This document shows, one piece after another, positions 25,358 to 35,652 of a DNA stretch of 64,000 bases; the stretch's first letter is position 1, and every line of letters starts with the position of its first letter. The translations under genes were made by a program, and so were the position numbers. This DNA is from Fibrivirga algicola (GTDB taxonomy: Bacteria; Bacteroidota; Bacteroidia; Cytophagales; Spirosomataceae). The stretch is taken from assembly GCF_011742925.1 (NCBI RefSeq), contig NZ_WAEL01000003.1, forward strand, positions 1 through 64,000. The letters run 5' to 3'. The notes under the pieces are model-generated. The model did no database searches. It was not told where the DNA came from and saw only the letters and a program-made list of their open reading frames with translations.

Positions 25358-27931
25358 ATGAATCGTTTTATACATTCTCTCTTACTTCTCGGGATCCTTT
25401 CGCTCCCAACGCTATCAAATGCCCAGTTCGGCCCACCGGGTGGCGGCGGCATGGGCGGCGGTATGGGTGGCTGGGGAGGAGGCCAGCGCGGACAGCAGGA
25501 CGACCGTAAAAAGAAAGAATTTGTACCGGGTGCCGACACTCCGGAAGCACCGAAGGGCTCAGGTAAAGTGAGCGGCGTACTAACCGACTCCACTACCGGC
25601 CAACCCGTTGAATATGCCACCATAGCCCTGATCAACGCTACAACCGGTAAGCCTGTTGATGGTGCCATCAGCGATGGTCGCGGTAAGTTCACGCTGAAGA
25701 ATTTGCCCGAAGGCGAGTTCAAATTACAGTATTCATTTATTGGTTACCAGACGCGCAACTCAGCTCCGATCAAACTGGCCAAAAATGCCGACCTGAATTT
25801 AGGATCGGTGGTGCTGGCTCCCGACGTGCGGCTGCTGGGTGAAGTGACAGTAACGGGCCAGCGCGCCATGATTGAAGAAAAAGTGGATCGCCTGGTGTAC
25901 AATGCCGAAAAAGACCTGACCGCACGGGGTGGCGACGCAGCCGATATTCTCCGGAAGGTGCCCATGCTTTCGATCGATCTCGATGGCAACGTGAGCCTCC
26001 GTGGCAGCAGCAATATTCGCGTACTCATCAATAACAAACCCAGCACGATCGTGGCGGCCAGCGTAGCCGACGCCCTCAAGCAACTACCCGCCGACCTGAT
26101 CAAAAGTGTCGAGGTAATTACGAGCCCTTCAGCCAAGTATGATGCAGAAGGATCGGCTGGTATCATCAACATCGTTACCAAGAAAAATACGCTACGCGGC
26201 CTCACCCTTACCGGCGACGTCGGGGGCGGCACCCGGGGGTCGAACCTGGGGCTGAACGGATCATACCGGCAGGGTAAACTTGGCCTCACGCTGGGTGCCT
26301 ACGGACGGGCTATGTACAACCGGGCCTCATCGACGCTTGACCAGACGACGCTGACCTCAGCGGGCCTGCAACGTACCATACAGCAGGGCAGCGCCAATGA
26401 CCGCCCTCTGTTTGGTTCTTATTCGCTGGGTGGTGATTACGACCTGAAACCAAACGAATCGATTTCGGCCAGCCTCCGTTTTGGCACCCGGAATTTCGTG
26501 CAGGATCAGAATCAGCTCACCGACATGTACCTGAACAACGTGTACATGAACCGCACCAACCGCGATGTATCAAGCAAAAACCTGTCGAGCAGCATCGACG
26601 CTAACCTGGATTTCCTGCATACGTACAAACCGCAGCAGGAGCTGAGCCTGTCCGTACAGTTTAGCACGGCCGACGTAACTAATAACTTCACGGCCAACTT
26701 CCTGAACAGCGGCAACGAAATTCTGCGTAGACAGCGAAACCTGAATGACAACACCAACAAGGAAATGGTGTTCCAGGCCGATTACCAAACCCCACTGGGA
26801 ACTCGTCAACTGTTGGAGATGGGCGGTAAAGCCACCATTCGTCAGGTCGACAGTGAGTTTGAGTACCTGGCCGCTACGGGCAACAGCGATGTATTCATCC
26901 CGGTATTGAACAACCCGGCCGGCTCACTCAATTACCAGCAGGCCGTTGAAGCCGGTTATTTCTCCTATACCTACGCCAGCCGCAGCAAATACACGGTAAA
27001 AGCAGGGGTACGTTACGAGCACACGGATATTGATGCATTTGGCAGCGATGGCAAACGGCTCGCCATTCCGGCCTACGGCAACCTAGTACCAAGCATCAAC
27101 CTGTCGAAGCCAGTAAGCGCGAACACGACGTTAAAAGCCGCCTACAACCGGCGTATTCAACGTCCGGGTCTACAGCAACTGAACCCGAACGTAAACGCGG
27201 CCAACCCGCAGGATATCAACGTAGGGAATCCCTTGCTCAGCCCGGAATTAACGGACAACCTGGAGCTTAGCCTGAGCACGACGATCAAGAAAGTGTACCT
27301 GAATGCAAGCGTATTTGGTCGCCAGAGTACCAACGCCATCAATCAGATCCGCCTCCCATCCGATTCTATTCCCGGCGGTATCGTGACTACATACGGCAAC
27401 GTTGGTCTGGAGCAAACAGTCGGCAGCAACGTGTTTGCCAACGTACAACTTACCGCCAAATGGAGCATCAACGGCGGCGTGGATATGTACTACCGGAGCA
27501 TGGAAGGCCAGGTAGCTGGCCTCGACGGTCGGTCGATTACACAAAAGAACTCGGGCTTTGTACTGGGTGGACGTCTGATGACACAACTCATTCTGGGTAA
27601 AGGCTGGGGCATGCAGGCCAACAGCTTCGTCAGCGGCCCACGGGTGCAGCTGCAGGGGCAGCAGGGCGGTATGTACATGTATTCGCTGGGTGTACGGAAA
27701 GACTTCGCTAACAAGCAGGGTAGCATCGGTCTGGCAACCGAAAACTTCCTGGGTGGTGTACAGATGACCTCTACGTTCTCGTCACCGACGCTACAGCAGG
27801 AAAGCGTTACCCGCCGGTACAACCAGAATATTAAGCTGACGTTGAACTACCGCATCGGTAAAATGACCTTCGAACCCCGCAAACGGAAGAAAAACAACGG
27901 ACCTAGTCAGGAAGACGACATGGGCCAGTAG
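25358..27931 (+). CDS. Outer-membrane beta-barrel receptor with CarboxypepD-reg domain
   Basis: An 857-residue outer-membrane protein. The signal peptide covers residues 1-22 (cleaved after SNA), followed by a Gly/Met-rich linker (about 25-45). A carboxypeptidase-regulatory-like domain (KVSGVLTDSTTGQPVEYATI, about 68-150) comes next, then a plug-like domain (VDRLVYNAEKDLTARGGDAADILR and SVEVITSPSAKYDAEGSAGIINIVTKK, to about 280) and a long barrel. This matches the Bacteroidota outer-membrane beta-barrel family related to TonB-dependent receptors. No SusD partner gene is adjacent. The frame opens at 25328, but ATG 25358 begins the signal peptide. Confidence 0.85.
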   Translation: MNRFIHSLLLLGILSLPTLSNAQFGPPGGGGMGGGMGGWGGGQRGQQDDRKKKEFVPGADTPEAPKGSGKVSGVLTDSTTGQPVEYATIALINATTGKPVDGAISDGRGKFTLKNLPEGEFKLQYSFIGYQTRNSAPIKLAKNADLNLGSVVLAPDVRLLGEVTVTGQRAMIEEKVDRLVYNAEKDLTARGGDAADILRKVPMLSIDLDGNVSLRGSSNIRVLINNKPSTIVAASVADALKQLPADLIKSVEVITSPSAKYDAEGSAGIINIVTKKNTLRGLTLTGDVGGGTRGSNLGLNGSYRQGKLGLTLGAYGRAMYNRASSTLDQTTLTSAGLQRTIQQGSANDRPLFGSYSLGGDYDLKPNESISASLRFGTRNFVQDQNQLTDMYLNNVYMNRTNRDVSSKNLSSSIDANLDFLHTYKPQQELSLSVQFSTADVTNNFTANFLNSGNEILRRQRNLNDNTNKEMVFQADYQTPLGTRQLLEMGGKATIRQVDSEFEYLAATGNSDVFIPVLNNPAGSLNYQQAVEAGYFSYTYASRSKYTVKAGVRYEHTDIDAFGSDGKRLAIPAYGNLVPSINLSKPVSANTTLKAAYNRRIQRPGLQQLNPNVNAANPQDINVGNPLLSPELTDNLELSLSTTIKKVYLNASVFGRQSTNAINQIRLPSDSIPGGIVTTYGNVGLEQTVGSNVFANVQLTAKWSINGGVDMYYRSMEGQVAGLDGRSITQKNSGFVLGGRLMTQLILGKGWGMQANSFVSGPRVQLQGQQGGMYMYSLGVRKDFANKQGSIGLATENFLGGVQMTSTFSSPTLQQESVTRRYNQNIKLTLNYRIGKMTFEPRKRKKNNGPSQEDDMGQ

Positions 27932-27957
27932 CCTTATTCTTTTCTATCCCTCCTTAT

Positions 27958-27995
27958 CGACCCCGCCCGGCCCCTTTTGTGCCGAAGCGGGGTCG
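27958..27995 (+). terminator. Hairpin after the receptor gene
   Basis: CGACCCCGC (27958-27966) pairs perfectly with GCGGGGTCG (27987-27995) and is followed by AATGTTTTA. It lies 27 bases after the receptor stop codon. The T-run is short, so termination strength is uncertain. Confidence 0.6.
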
Positions 27996-28133
27996 AATGT
28001 TTTATACCCTATTTACTCCGTCTTTTCAGAACAACAGGTAGCCTTTACTGGTATTGTAGTACATTGACATACAAAGCGTTTACCCGCTTAGGCAAATTCG
28101 AGTAACTTAATGGGGTAGCTGACTTACTAGCCT

Positions 28134-30485
28134 ATGGCCAGATTGTTCTACAGTCTTTTTTTGTCGTTGCTGCTGCCACTGGCTGCCTGGGCTACTCACC
28201 AGGTTGGCGGCCAGATCGAGATGCGCGCCGTTGGCGACGTACCCGGCCATTTTATCATTACGGTTACCAATTACCTCGAAGACAACAGCCGGGCAGCCGC
28301 CGTTACCTTTGCTCCACTGGGCATTTATCGCAAACGGGATAATAGCCAAATGGCCACGTATACCGCTTACGAAACAGGTCGGCGATCATCTATTATTTAC
28401 GCCAACGCTTTTTGTGCAACGCAACGAAATCTGCGGTTTATTACGGCTACGTTCAGCGTCGATGTTCAGTTGGCTCCGTCGCAATATACCGACTCAGAAG
28501 GCTATTACATTTCGTACCAAACCCGCAACAGAAACGGAGGTATCGATAACATCATCAATCCTCAGCAGACTGGTTTCACCTTTTATATGGAGTTCCCGCC
28601 GCTGACTACTACCGGCAAGTACATCAATAATTCATCGCCCGAATTTGTACCGGTCAACGGTGAGTATGTGTGCCGGGGTGAGGCGTTTACGTATGCGTTT
28701 GGCGGTACTGACCCCGACGGCGACGAGTTGCGATATAGTATGTCGATTCCGCTTACACCCCGGAACAACAATGCCGTTGCGGCAGGGCCTTATCCAAATG
28801 TATCGTTTGCTTCGGGTTTCTCGGCCGATAATGCCATTCCGGGAAGCCCGTCGCTCCACATCAACGCACAAACCGGCCAACTTTCCGTTACAGCGTCTCA
28901 GGTTGGGTTATTCGTATTTGCCATTCGCGTGGATGAATACCGAAACGGGCAGAAGATTGGCGAGGTACGACGTGATTTTCAGTTGCTGGTCGTCGACTGC
29001 CCATCTGCCCAAAAACCGGACCCAACCGCTCAGATCCAGGGACAGCCGGTTACGGCAACCAAGGCTACACTCTGCCCCGGCGAATCGGCCACGCTGGTTT
29101 CGTCGTTGAACCCCGACTGGAACTACCAGTGGCAGCGTAACGGCGTAAACCTTGCCGACGCGACTAATAACAGCCTGATTGTTCAGGAACAGGGCGAATA
29201 CACCGTGCGCGTTTCGCTGAAAAATGCCTGCACGCAGGTAGGCAGCGCCCAGAGCCTGACCATCAACTCGCTGAACACCGCTCCCATCCTGACACCCAAA
29301 GGACAGTTGTGCGCTACCGATGGTTCGGCCAGTCTACACCTGTCGTACGTACCCGACGTGCGCTATGAATGGCTCCGTGATGGACAACTTGTTCCGGGCG
29401 AAACCAGGGATTCGCTCGTCACGAACCAGCCGGGGGTTTTTCAGGCCCTGCTCACCCACGTTACGCTGGGCTGCCAGGTCAAAAGCGATCAGGTTAGGCT
29501 AGCCCGTGCACCAGCCGTGTTGGCTACCCTTGAAACGGGCAGCGGATTCAACCGGATTTGCCCTACTGACCCTGTATTACTCATCGGTAACGGCGGCATT
29601 CTCTACGCTTGGGCGCGAAACGGCTCACTAATCTCCGGCGAAGCAGGTGACCGCTACTCAACCCAGCTGACCGGTACTTACAGCCTCACGGCTACGGATA
29701 CAAACGGGTGCAAAGGCACCGCATCTCCCCTTTCCCTGAGCGCCGTGCCACCTGTCAGACCCACCCTCGACAGCCTGCCTCCATTTTGTGGCACGACAGC
29801 CACCGCCCAGCAGCTACGGGGTAGCCCGGCTGGCGGTATCTACGACGGTACAGGTGTAGGGGCCGGCGTATTCTCGCCCGCCAGTGCCGGCATCGGGCAG
29901 CATACCGTTGCGTACATTGTTCGGCCCGCCCCCGAATGCAGTCCGGTCGTGGCCACCCGGCGGGCAATCGTATATCCGATTCCGACCATTGATCTGGCCG
30001 ACGGTTTATTGACCTTCAGGGGTAACTCGCTGACCTTATCGCCGACGTTAACTGGCGGGCCAACTCAGTTTGTCTGGTCGCCGGGTACGTACCTGAAACG
30101 CACAACAACGGCCGAGGCCGAGATAGAATCCATTCAGAAGAGCATCACTTATACACTGCGTATTGCCAATGACGGGCGGTGTTCGGCCACCGACTCGATC
30201 CAAATCGATGTCGTTGACCGCCTCTACGTACCCGACGCATTCACCCCCAACGGTGATAACATGAACGACCGCTGGCAGCTGACCAATATTGAGGCCTATC
30301 CATTCGCCGACGTTACAGTCTTCAATCGCTGGGGAACCGTCATTTTCCACGCTCAGGGGACCGATCAACCGGTCTTTGATGGTCGGCTGGACGGTAGCGA
30401 CGTACCTGATGGCGTGTATACCTACATCATTCGCCCCGACCCGAGGCTCCCTGCCCTGAAAGGCCGTTTGCTGCTTATGCGATGA
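28134..30485 (+). CDS. Secreted protein with T9SS type B (gliding-associated) sorting domain
   Basis: A 783-residue cargo protein with signal peptide at 1-21 (cleaved after AWA). The middle contains immunoglobulin- or PKD-like beta domains with paired cysteines (LCPGESATL near 312, LCATDGSASL near 390, RICPTDPVLL near 480). The C-terminal about 90 residues are the gliding-motility-associated domain: YVPDAFTPNGDNMNDRWQL, VFNRWGTVIF, FDGRLDGSDVPDGVYTYII. That domain directs export by the type IX secretion system. The function of the exported part is unknown; adhesion or a surface-structure role is typical. The gene is monocistronic. Confidence 0.85.
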   Translation: MARLFYSLFLSLLLPLAAWATHQVGGQIEMRAVGDVPGHFIITVTNYLEDNSRAAAVTFAPLGIYRKRDNSQMATYTAYETGRRSSIIYANAFCATQRNLRFITATFSVDVQLAPSQYTDSEGYYISYQTRNRNGGIDNIINPQQTGFTFYMEFPPLTTTGKYINNSSPEFVPVNGEYVCRGEAFTYAFGGTDPDGDELRYSMSIPLTPRNNNAVAAGPYPNVSFASGFSADNAIPGSPSLHINAQTGQLSVTASQVGLFVFAIRVDEYRNGQKIGEVRRDFQLLVVDCPSAQKPDPTAQIQGQPVTATKATLCPGESATLVSSLNPDWNYQWQRNGVNLADATNNSLIVQEQGEYTVRVSLKNACTQVGSAQSLTINSLNTAPILTPKGQLCATDGSASLHLSYVPDVRYEWLRDGQLVPGETRDSLVTNQPGVFQALLTHVTLGCQVKSDQVRLARAPAVLATLETGSGFNRICPTDPVLLIGNGGILYAWARNGSLISGEAGDRYSTQLTGTYSLTATDTNGCKGTASPLSLSAVPPVRPTLDSLPPFCGTTATAQQLRGSPAGGIYDGTGVGAGVFSPASAGIGQHTVAYIVRPAPECSPVVATRRAIVYPIPTIDLADGLLTFRGNSLTLSPTLTGGPTQFVWSPGTYLKRTTTAEAEIESIQKSITYTLRIANDGRCSATDSIQIDVVDRLYVPDAFTPNGDNMNDRWQLTNIEAYPFADVTVFNRWGTVIFHAQGTDQPVFDGRLDGSDVPDGVYTYIIRPDPRLPALKGRLLLMR

Positions 30486-30519
30486 GCGAACATTGTAGAA
30501 GAACCGGGCAGCCCTTACT

Positions 30520-32388
30520 TTACTGATACCCCCGCGCCTGTAGTGCAAACAGTTCGGCATAGCGCCCTTTCTGAGCCAGCAATTGCTCGTGCGACCCTAT
30601 TTCGAGCAGCTTTCCGCCGTCCAGCACCAGAATTCGGTCGGCCATCCGGACGGTGCTAAAGCGGTGCGAAATGATGACTGACGCCTTACCCCGCGTTAAA
30701 TCGGCGAACCGCTGAAACACATCGTATTCGGCTCGGGCATCAAGAGCAGCGGTGGGTTCGTCCAGAATGATCAGCTGCGCATCGCGCATATAAGCCCGAC
30801 CCAGCGCCACCTTCTGCCATTCACCGCCCGACAGTTCAACGCCCTTATTGAAACTCTTACCCAATTGTTGCTGGTACCCGCCCGACAGCTTGGCGATTAC
30901 TGAATCGGCCAGACTCCGCTGCGCCGATACCTCGATGCGCGGTTGATTGGTTCGCTCGTCGATGTCGCCCACCGCAATGTTTGTTCCCGCCGACATCTTA
31001 AAGCGGATATAATCCTGAAAAATAACACCGATGTTTTGTCGTAGATCGGCAAGGTCGTACTCGCGCAGGTCGTACCCATCGAGCAGAATACGGCCTTCGG
31101 CGGGGTCATAGAGGCGGGCCAGCAGCTTCACAAGCGTAGTTTTACCGGCTCCGTTCTCGCCCACCAGTGCCAGTTTCTCACCCATATTCAGCGTAAACGA
31201 CAACCCACGCAATGCCCAGCGATCGGAGTTGGTGTATTTGAAGCCTACATTCTCGAAGGTAAACCCGTCGCGAATCGGCCGGGGAAACGGCAGCGGCGTT
31301 TTGGGCGAATGAATGGCCGGTTGAATGGCGAAGTAGTCGAACAGATCCTGCAGGTAGATGGCTTCCTGCGTCAGGCTGCTGAACTGGAGCAGAATGCCTT
31401 CCAGCGAACCACGCACCTGCCGGAACGAACCCGCCAGAAACGTAAGGTCACCCAGCGAGATTTGCCCTGTAACGGCCCGTTGCACAATCCAGACATAAGC
31501 CCCGTAATAACCCGCCGTGCCCAACGCCGTGAGCAACGTACCCCAGCCCGCCCGGCTAATAGCAATGGCCTGATTCTTTTTCAGGTATTCGTTCGACAGC
31601 GTGCGGAACCGATCGACAAGAAAGTTCGACAGACCGAATATCTTCACCTCCTTGGCCGTCTCGTCGCTGGCACCAACGTACCTGAGGTAATCAAGCTCAC
31701 GGCGTTCAGGCGTCCAACTTCTTGATAACGAATAGCTTTTTCGGTTGAAATAATTGTCACCGATGAATGAAGGCGTCACGGCAATAGCAATCAGCAGCAA
31801 CAGCCAGGGGTTGTATACGGCCAGGCCGACCGCCAGAAAACCAATGGAAATAACTTGCTGTACCTGCCCAAAAACGCCCGACAGCAGCACCGTACGGCCG
31901 GTGGTCTGTCGGCGGGCCCGTTCGAGTTTGTCGTAAAAAGTGGCATCTTCAAACTGCTCCAGGTCCAGCTCGGCAGCGTGTTCCATGATCCGGACCGAAG
32001 TAGCATTGGCAAATTTATCGCCCAGCAATCCGTCCATCAACGACACCGCCCGACCAATAGCCGTTGAGATAATGGCCAGCGCAAATTCGGCCGCCACCAG
32101 TTCCCATAGGTACGTTGTGTCACCGGTGCCTGCTACTTTGGTCAGATTTACCACCTGATCGATAATCAATTTGCCCACGTAGAGCGACAGGGCCGGAATA
32201 GCCGCCTGAATCAGGCGCAGCAGTGCGTTACCTACAAACAGCGCAGGCGACGTTTGCCACACAAGCCTGAAAAAGGCCGGCAGGTTGCCCAGTGCTGCAA
32301 AGCGTTCACGCCACGAAATATCTTCTTTTTTGTCCGTCGGCCCGGCGCCAGTCGGGCGGCCCGATGGGGCAGTAGTTGTTGGTATCAT
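30520..32388 (-). CDS. ABC exporter, fused permease and ATPase
   Basis: A 622-residue half-transporter that would act as a dimer. The membrane domain (about residues 35-340, six helices) is followed by the nucleotide-binding domain, with Walker A GENGAGKTT near 408, signature LSGGEWQKVALGRA near 520, Walker B LIILDEPTAALDA near 540 and switch His in IISHRFSTV near 576. The layout is that of MsbA/lipid- or peptide-type exporters, and the substrate is not readable. It converges on the T9SS cargo gene, with 34 bases between the stops. No partner subunit lies next to it. Confidence 0.9.
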   Translation of the reverse strand: MIPTTTAPSGRPTGAGPTDKKEDISWRERFAALGNLPAFFRLVWQTSPALFVGNALLRLIQAAIPALSLYVGKLIIDQVVNLTKVAGTGDTTYLWELVAAEFALAIISTAIGRAVSLMDGLLGDKFANATSVRIMEHAAELDLEQFEDATFYDKLERARRQTTGRTVLLSGVFGQVQQVISIGFLAVGLAVYNPWLLLLIAIAVTPSFIGDNYFNRKSYSLSRSWTPERRELDYLRYVGASDETAKEVKIFGLSNFLVDRFRTLSNEYLKKNQAIAISRAGWGTLLTALGTAGYYGAYVWIVQRAVTGQISLGDLTFLAGSFRQVRGSLEGILLQFSSLTQEAIYLQDLFDYFAIQPAIHSPKTPLPFPRPIRDGFTFENVGFKYTNSDRWALRGLSFTLNMGEKLALVGENGAGKTTLVKLLARLYDPAEGRILLDGYDLREYDLADLRQNIGVIFQDYIRFKMSAGTNIAVGDIDERTNQPRIEVSAQRSLADSVIAKLSGGYQQQLGKSFNKGVELSGGEWQKVALGRAYMRDAQLIILDEPTAALDARAEYDVFQRFADLTRGKASVIISHRFSTVRMADRILVLDGGKLLEIGSHEQLLAQKGRYAELFALQARGYQ

Positions 32389-32678
32389 CTATAAAAAAGA
32401 CAAGGCCAGTCCGGTATTGGTTCACCCCCGTTTTCTACTGGTTTAACCAGCCGCACCTGGAGCAGCCGATCCAGGTAAGTTGTACCACACTTGTGTAGCG
32501 AATACGCCAGTGAACCGGTGTCTGTAGACTGATCTGCCGTTGCGGGTGCCTTGTGTCAGGGCGTTTCATCTTCGCTCTGGTTGCCTACAACATAACCACT
32601 TACACAATTATAGTCAGCCAATTATGGAACATGGAGCCTCCTGGCATCATAGCGAATCAACAGCGCAAACTCACTGGT

Positions 32679-34028
32679 ATGAAAAAACAATTCGCCTTCG
32701 CCCGGCTAGCGTTCATGTGGAGCCTCATTCTCGTTATCAGCCTGGCAGGTTGCAGGCAATCGCCGACGAGTGTTCAGTTTTTTACTGGTACGTGGAAAGA
32801 ACTGCTGGCCGAAGCCCAAAAGCAGGAAAAGCCCATTTTCGTCGAAGTGCACACGGTTTGGTGCGGTCCGTGTCGGCAAATGGAACAACAGGCCTTTCCG
32901 AACCCGGAGGTAGCCCGCAAATTCAATGAGAATTTTATCAATTACCACATCGATATGGAACAGGGCGAGGGCCCGATGCTTCGAAACCGATATGCCATTA
33001 CGGCCGTGCCCACGCTACTCTACCTCTCGCCAGACGGCACGCTGGTTTACCGCTCCTCCGGCTACGACGATGTTGCCGCCCTGCTAGCCGATGCAGATAA
33101 GGGCATCAAAGCGGCGGAGAACTCAGCCCAACTTTCGGCCCTGGAGACTGACTATAAAAACGGCCGCCGCGACACGCAGTTTCTGCGAACGTACCTGATG
33201 CAACACACCCGAATGGGCCAGCCCGCTCCCGAAGCGCTGGAGATTTACATGGCCCGGATTCCGGCAAGAGACTGGGGGTCGACCGAAAACATCAGGTTGA
33301 TGACCAGAAATAATACGACGTCAACAGCGCCCACATTCAACTGGCTGCTGAATTTGGTCGACGGACTTCACACCGATCAATCAAAGGCCAGTACTCGCTG
33401 GGCCATTATAGAGATGGTAAACCGGGTAACGACCGATGAACTGGAACGCGCCACAACAAAGGCAGAGGTAGCGGAAGCTATTGCCCTCCGTGAACGCTCC
33501 CTAGGACCGCTAAGAGCCGATAATAAAGCGTTTCTGGCCAACCGGATCTGGATGGACTTCTACAAGCGCACAAAAGACCAGGACGGGTACCAAAAAATCG
33601 CCTCGCCCATAGCTAAGCAGCTGATGGCAAAATCGATCGACTCACTTCGGGCGGCTGATATTTCTTCGGCAGCCCAGGACGAAAAGCGCGCCAAACTCGT
33701 ACCCGCTTCACTGAAAAGGGAAGCAGCGAAACTAGCCCAGTATGGACCTCAGTCGGGGTATGTTGCCAGTGGACTGCATAAAATCACAAGCGACTACCTG
33801 CTGATAATGACCTCTCCTGCTGATCTGAAACAGGCATTGGTCTGGTCTGAACGTACGCTCGAGCTTATGCCAGTCTATGTGTATATGGATACGCACGCAC
33901 AATTGTTGGGCAAGCTGGGGCGTAAAGCAGAGGCTGTACAAACCGAACAACGCGCTATCGAGCAAGCCAAAACTGCCGGTGAACCAACAGCCCCTTATGA
34001 GAAAACGCTGTCTGACTTGATGCGGTAA
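32679..34028 (+). CDS. Thioredoxin-fold lipoprotein
   Basis: A 449-residue protein with a lipoprotein signal (LILVISLAGC, lipid-accepting Cys near residue 23), hence periplasmic membrane-anchored. The thioredoxin-like domain (about 30-140) has the active site WCGPC near 57-61 and cis-proline in AVPTLLYLS. The rest is helical and ends in a TPR-like segment (ALVWSERTLELMPVYVYMDT). The frame could open at 32553, but ATG 32679 starts the signal. A paralogue follows 105 bases downstream. A role in periplasmic disulfide reduction or redox defence is the family expectation. Confidence 0.8.
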   Translation: MKKQFAFARLAFMWSLILVISLAGCRQSPTSVQFFTGTWKELLAEAQKQEKPIFVEVHTVWCGPCRQMEQQAFPNPEVARKFNENFINYHIDMEQGEGPMLRNRYAITAVPTLLYLSPDGTLVYRSSGYDDVAALLADADKGIKAAENSAQLSALETDYKNGRRDTQFLRTYLMQHTRMGQPAPEALEIYMARIPARDWGSTENIRLMTRNNTTSTAPTFNWLLNLVDGLHTDQSKASTRWAIIEMVNRVTTDELERATTKAEVAEAIALRERSLGPLRADNKAFLANRIWMDFYKRTKDQDGYQKIASPIAKQLMAKSIDSLRAADISSAAQDEKRAKLVPASLKREAAKLAQYGPQSGYVASGLHKITSDYLLIMTSPADLKQALVWSERTLELMPVYVYMDTHAQLLGKLGRKAEAVQTEQRAIEQAKTAGEPTAPYEKTLSDLMR

Positions 34029-34133
34029 TGGCCCTGGCAACGACCGCTTAAAAAAGTAACCCCATCAACTACAGCATTAGTTAGCGTCAATTGGTACCTT
34101 GTTCAAGCGTATTCATCTAAACTCGTTTCAGTT

Positions 34134-35528
34134 ATGAAAGCCCTATTTTCGCTCCGCCACGTCCGGCTAGTTGCGTTACTTGCCGTTGTGCTCGCCGCCA
34201 GACTGACCTACGCCAGTGCACCCGCTACTGAGGACCCGATTGGCATCCGATTTTTCACCGGCTCCTGGAAAGACGTACTGGCCGAAGCCAAAAAGCAGAA
34301 CAAACCCGTCTTTGTCGACATTTACACCGACTGGTGCGGCCCTTGCAAACTGATGGCAAAACAAGCGTTTCCTGATGCCAAAGTGGGTGAGAAATTTAAC
34401 GCCAACTTCATCAGCTACCAGATCGACGCGGAGAAAGGCGAAGGTATTGAACTGGCCAAAAAATATGTCGTCACCGCCTACCCAACATCACTCTACGTAT
34501 CAGCGAGCGGCGAGCTTATTCATCGGGCTATTGGTTATGTGGGCATCAAAGGACTTATGGACGAAGCCGACAAAGCCATCGTCGCGGCCAACGACCCCAA
34601 CCCACTGTCGGTGATGGAGAAGCAATATGAGGGCGGACGGCGCGACGCTGAGTTTATGAAAACGTACCTGGTAAAACGGGCTAAACTAGGTATGCCCAAC
34701 GCCCAGGCGCTGGAAACCTACCTAACCCTTATCCCCGAATCGGACTGGACAACGACCGACAATATTGATGTGCTGAGTGGTAACCTGACCACATCGAAAT
34801 CGAAAGCCTTTTATGCCTTGCTTAAAGTGGCTAAAGAGCTGCGCGAAAACAAAGACCAGATGATGCGCTTTCGGACGGTTATGCAAGCAACCGGCACAGC
34901 GATACAACGGGACGAACGGCAGGCAAAAACAGAAGCTGAACTGGACCAATTGATCAACAATCGACAAAACATGAACACCATGTTGTCGATCAGGCCTGTA
35001 TCGGATCTCGATCAAAAAGCGATGGCCAATGATATTCGTACTGCATTCTACAAGCGCACTAAAAATGTGGCCAAATACCGTGAGTTGACAACCAAAACGG
35101 GCAACGACTTGCTGGCTATTTCTAATGACTCATTGCGCGCTAAGGACGCCGCTTCGTACCAACGTTTCATGAAGGAATCAGAAGTGGTACCGGATTCGAT
35201 AAAGAAGAGTCCAAATTTTGTGCGGTACGCAACGGTGATGAAGACTATTGAGACCCAGCAGATGGCGAACAAACTGAACAGCCTGGCCTGGTCTTACTTT
35301 GAAACAATGACCGACCCCTCCGACTTAAAGAACGCATTAGCCTGGTCGGGGCGGTCGCTCGAGCTTGATCGTTCACATATGCTTCTGGATACTTACGCCC
35401 AGTTATTAGGCAAGCTAGGGCGTAAGGCTGAGGCCATTAAATACGAAGAAGAAGCACTGGCTAAAGCAAAGGCAGCCGGTGAAGACACCGCCGATTACGA
35501 AAAAACGCTGGCTGCTCTAAAGAAGTAG
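34134..35528 (+). CDS. Periplasmic thioredoxin-fold protein, paralogue of the upstream gene
   Basis: A 464-residue protein with a cleavable signal peptide (to about residue 24, LTYASA) in place of the lipoprotein signal of its neighbour. The domain start (IRFFTGSWKDVLAEAKKQNKPVFVDIYTDWCGPCK) and the C-terminal block (YAQLLGKLGRKAEAIKYEEEALAKAK) align closely with the upstream protein, so the two are tandem duplicates. The active site is WCGPC near 64-68. One copy is probably anchored in the membrane and the other free in the periplasm. Confidence 0.82.
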   Translation: MKALFSLRHVRLVALLAVVLAARLTYASAPATEDPIGIRFFTGSWKDVLAEAKKQNKPVFVDIYTDWCGPCKLMAKQAFPDAKVGEKFNANFISYQIDAEKGEGIELAKKYVVTAYPTSLYVSASGELIHRAIGYVGIKGLMDEADKAIVAANDPNPLSVMEKQYEGGRRDAEFMKTYLVKRAKLGMPNAQALETYLTLIPESDWTTTDNIDVLSGNLTTSKSKAFYALLKVAKELRENKDQMMRFRTVMQATGTAIQRDERQAKTEAELDQLINNRQNMNTMLSIRPVSDLDQKAMANDIRTAFYKRTKNVAKYRELTTKTGNDLLAISNDSLRAKDAASYQRFMKESEVVPDSIKKSPNFVRYATVMKTIETQQMANKLNSLAWSYFETMTDPSDLKNALAWSGRSLELDRSHMLLDTYAQLLGKLGRKAEAIKYEEEALAKAKAAGEDTADYEKTLAALKK

Positions 35529-35590
35529 CAACGTACCTGATTACCCATACTCGTTTTGCGGACGCTCAACCACCGCTTATACAATCTGTG

Positions 35591-35647
35591 AAACGGTAAC
35601 GAACCGTTTGGCGTAGCGGATAGTTAACCAAGTTGACTATCCGCTAC
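35591..35647 (+). repeat. Two adjacent hairpins before the Omp85-fold gene
   Basis: AAACGGT/ACCGTTT (35591-35597, 35603-35609) and GTAGCGGATAGT/ACTATCCGCTAC (35613-35624, 35636-35647) are perfect stems in tandem. The second ends 5 bases before the next ATG and would cover its ribosome-binding region. Neither has a T-run, so a regulatory leader is at least as likely as a terminator. Confidence 0.5.
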
Positions 35648-35652
35648 ACTGA

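Noticed and set aside
32389-32678. Extension of the thioredoxin lipoprotein frame to 32553
   Set aside because: The added residues do not form a signal peptide, while ATG 32679 begins a clean lipoprotein signal. The gap otherwise holds only a short CTGGTTTAACCAG palindrome.
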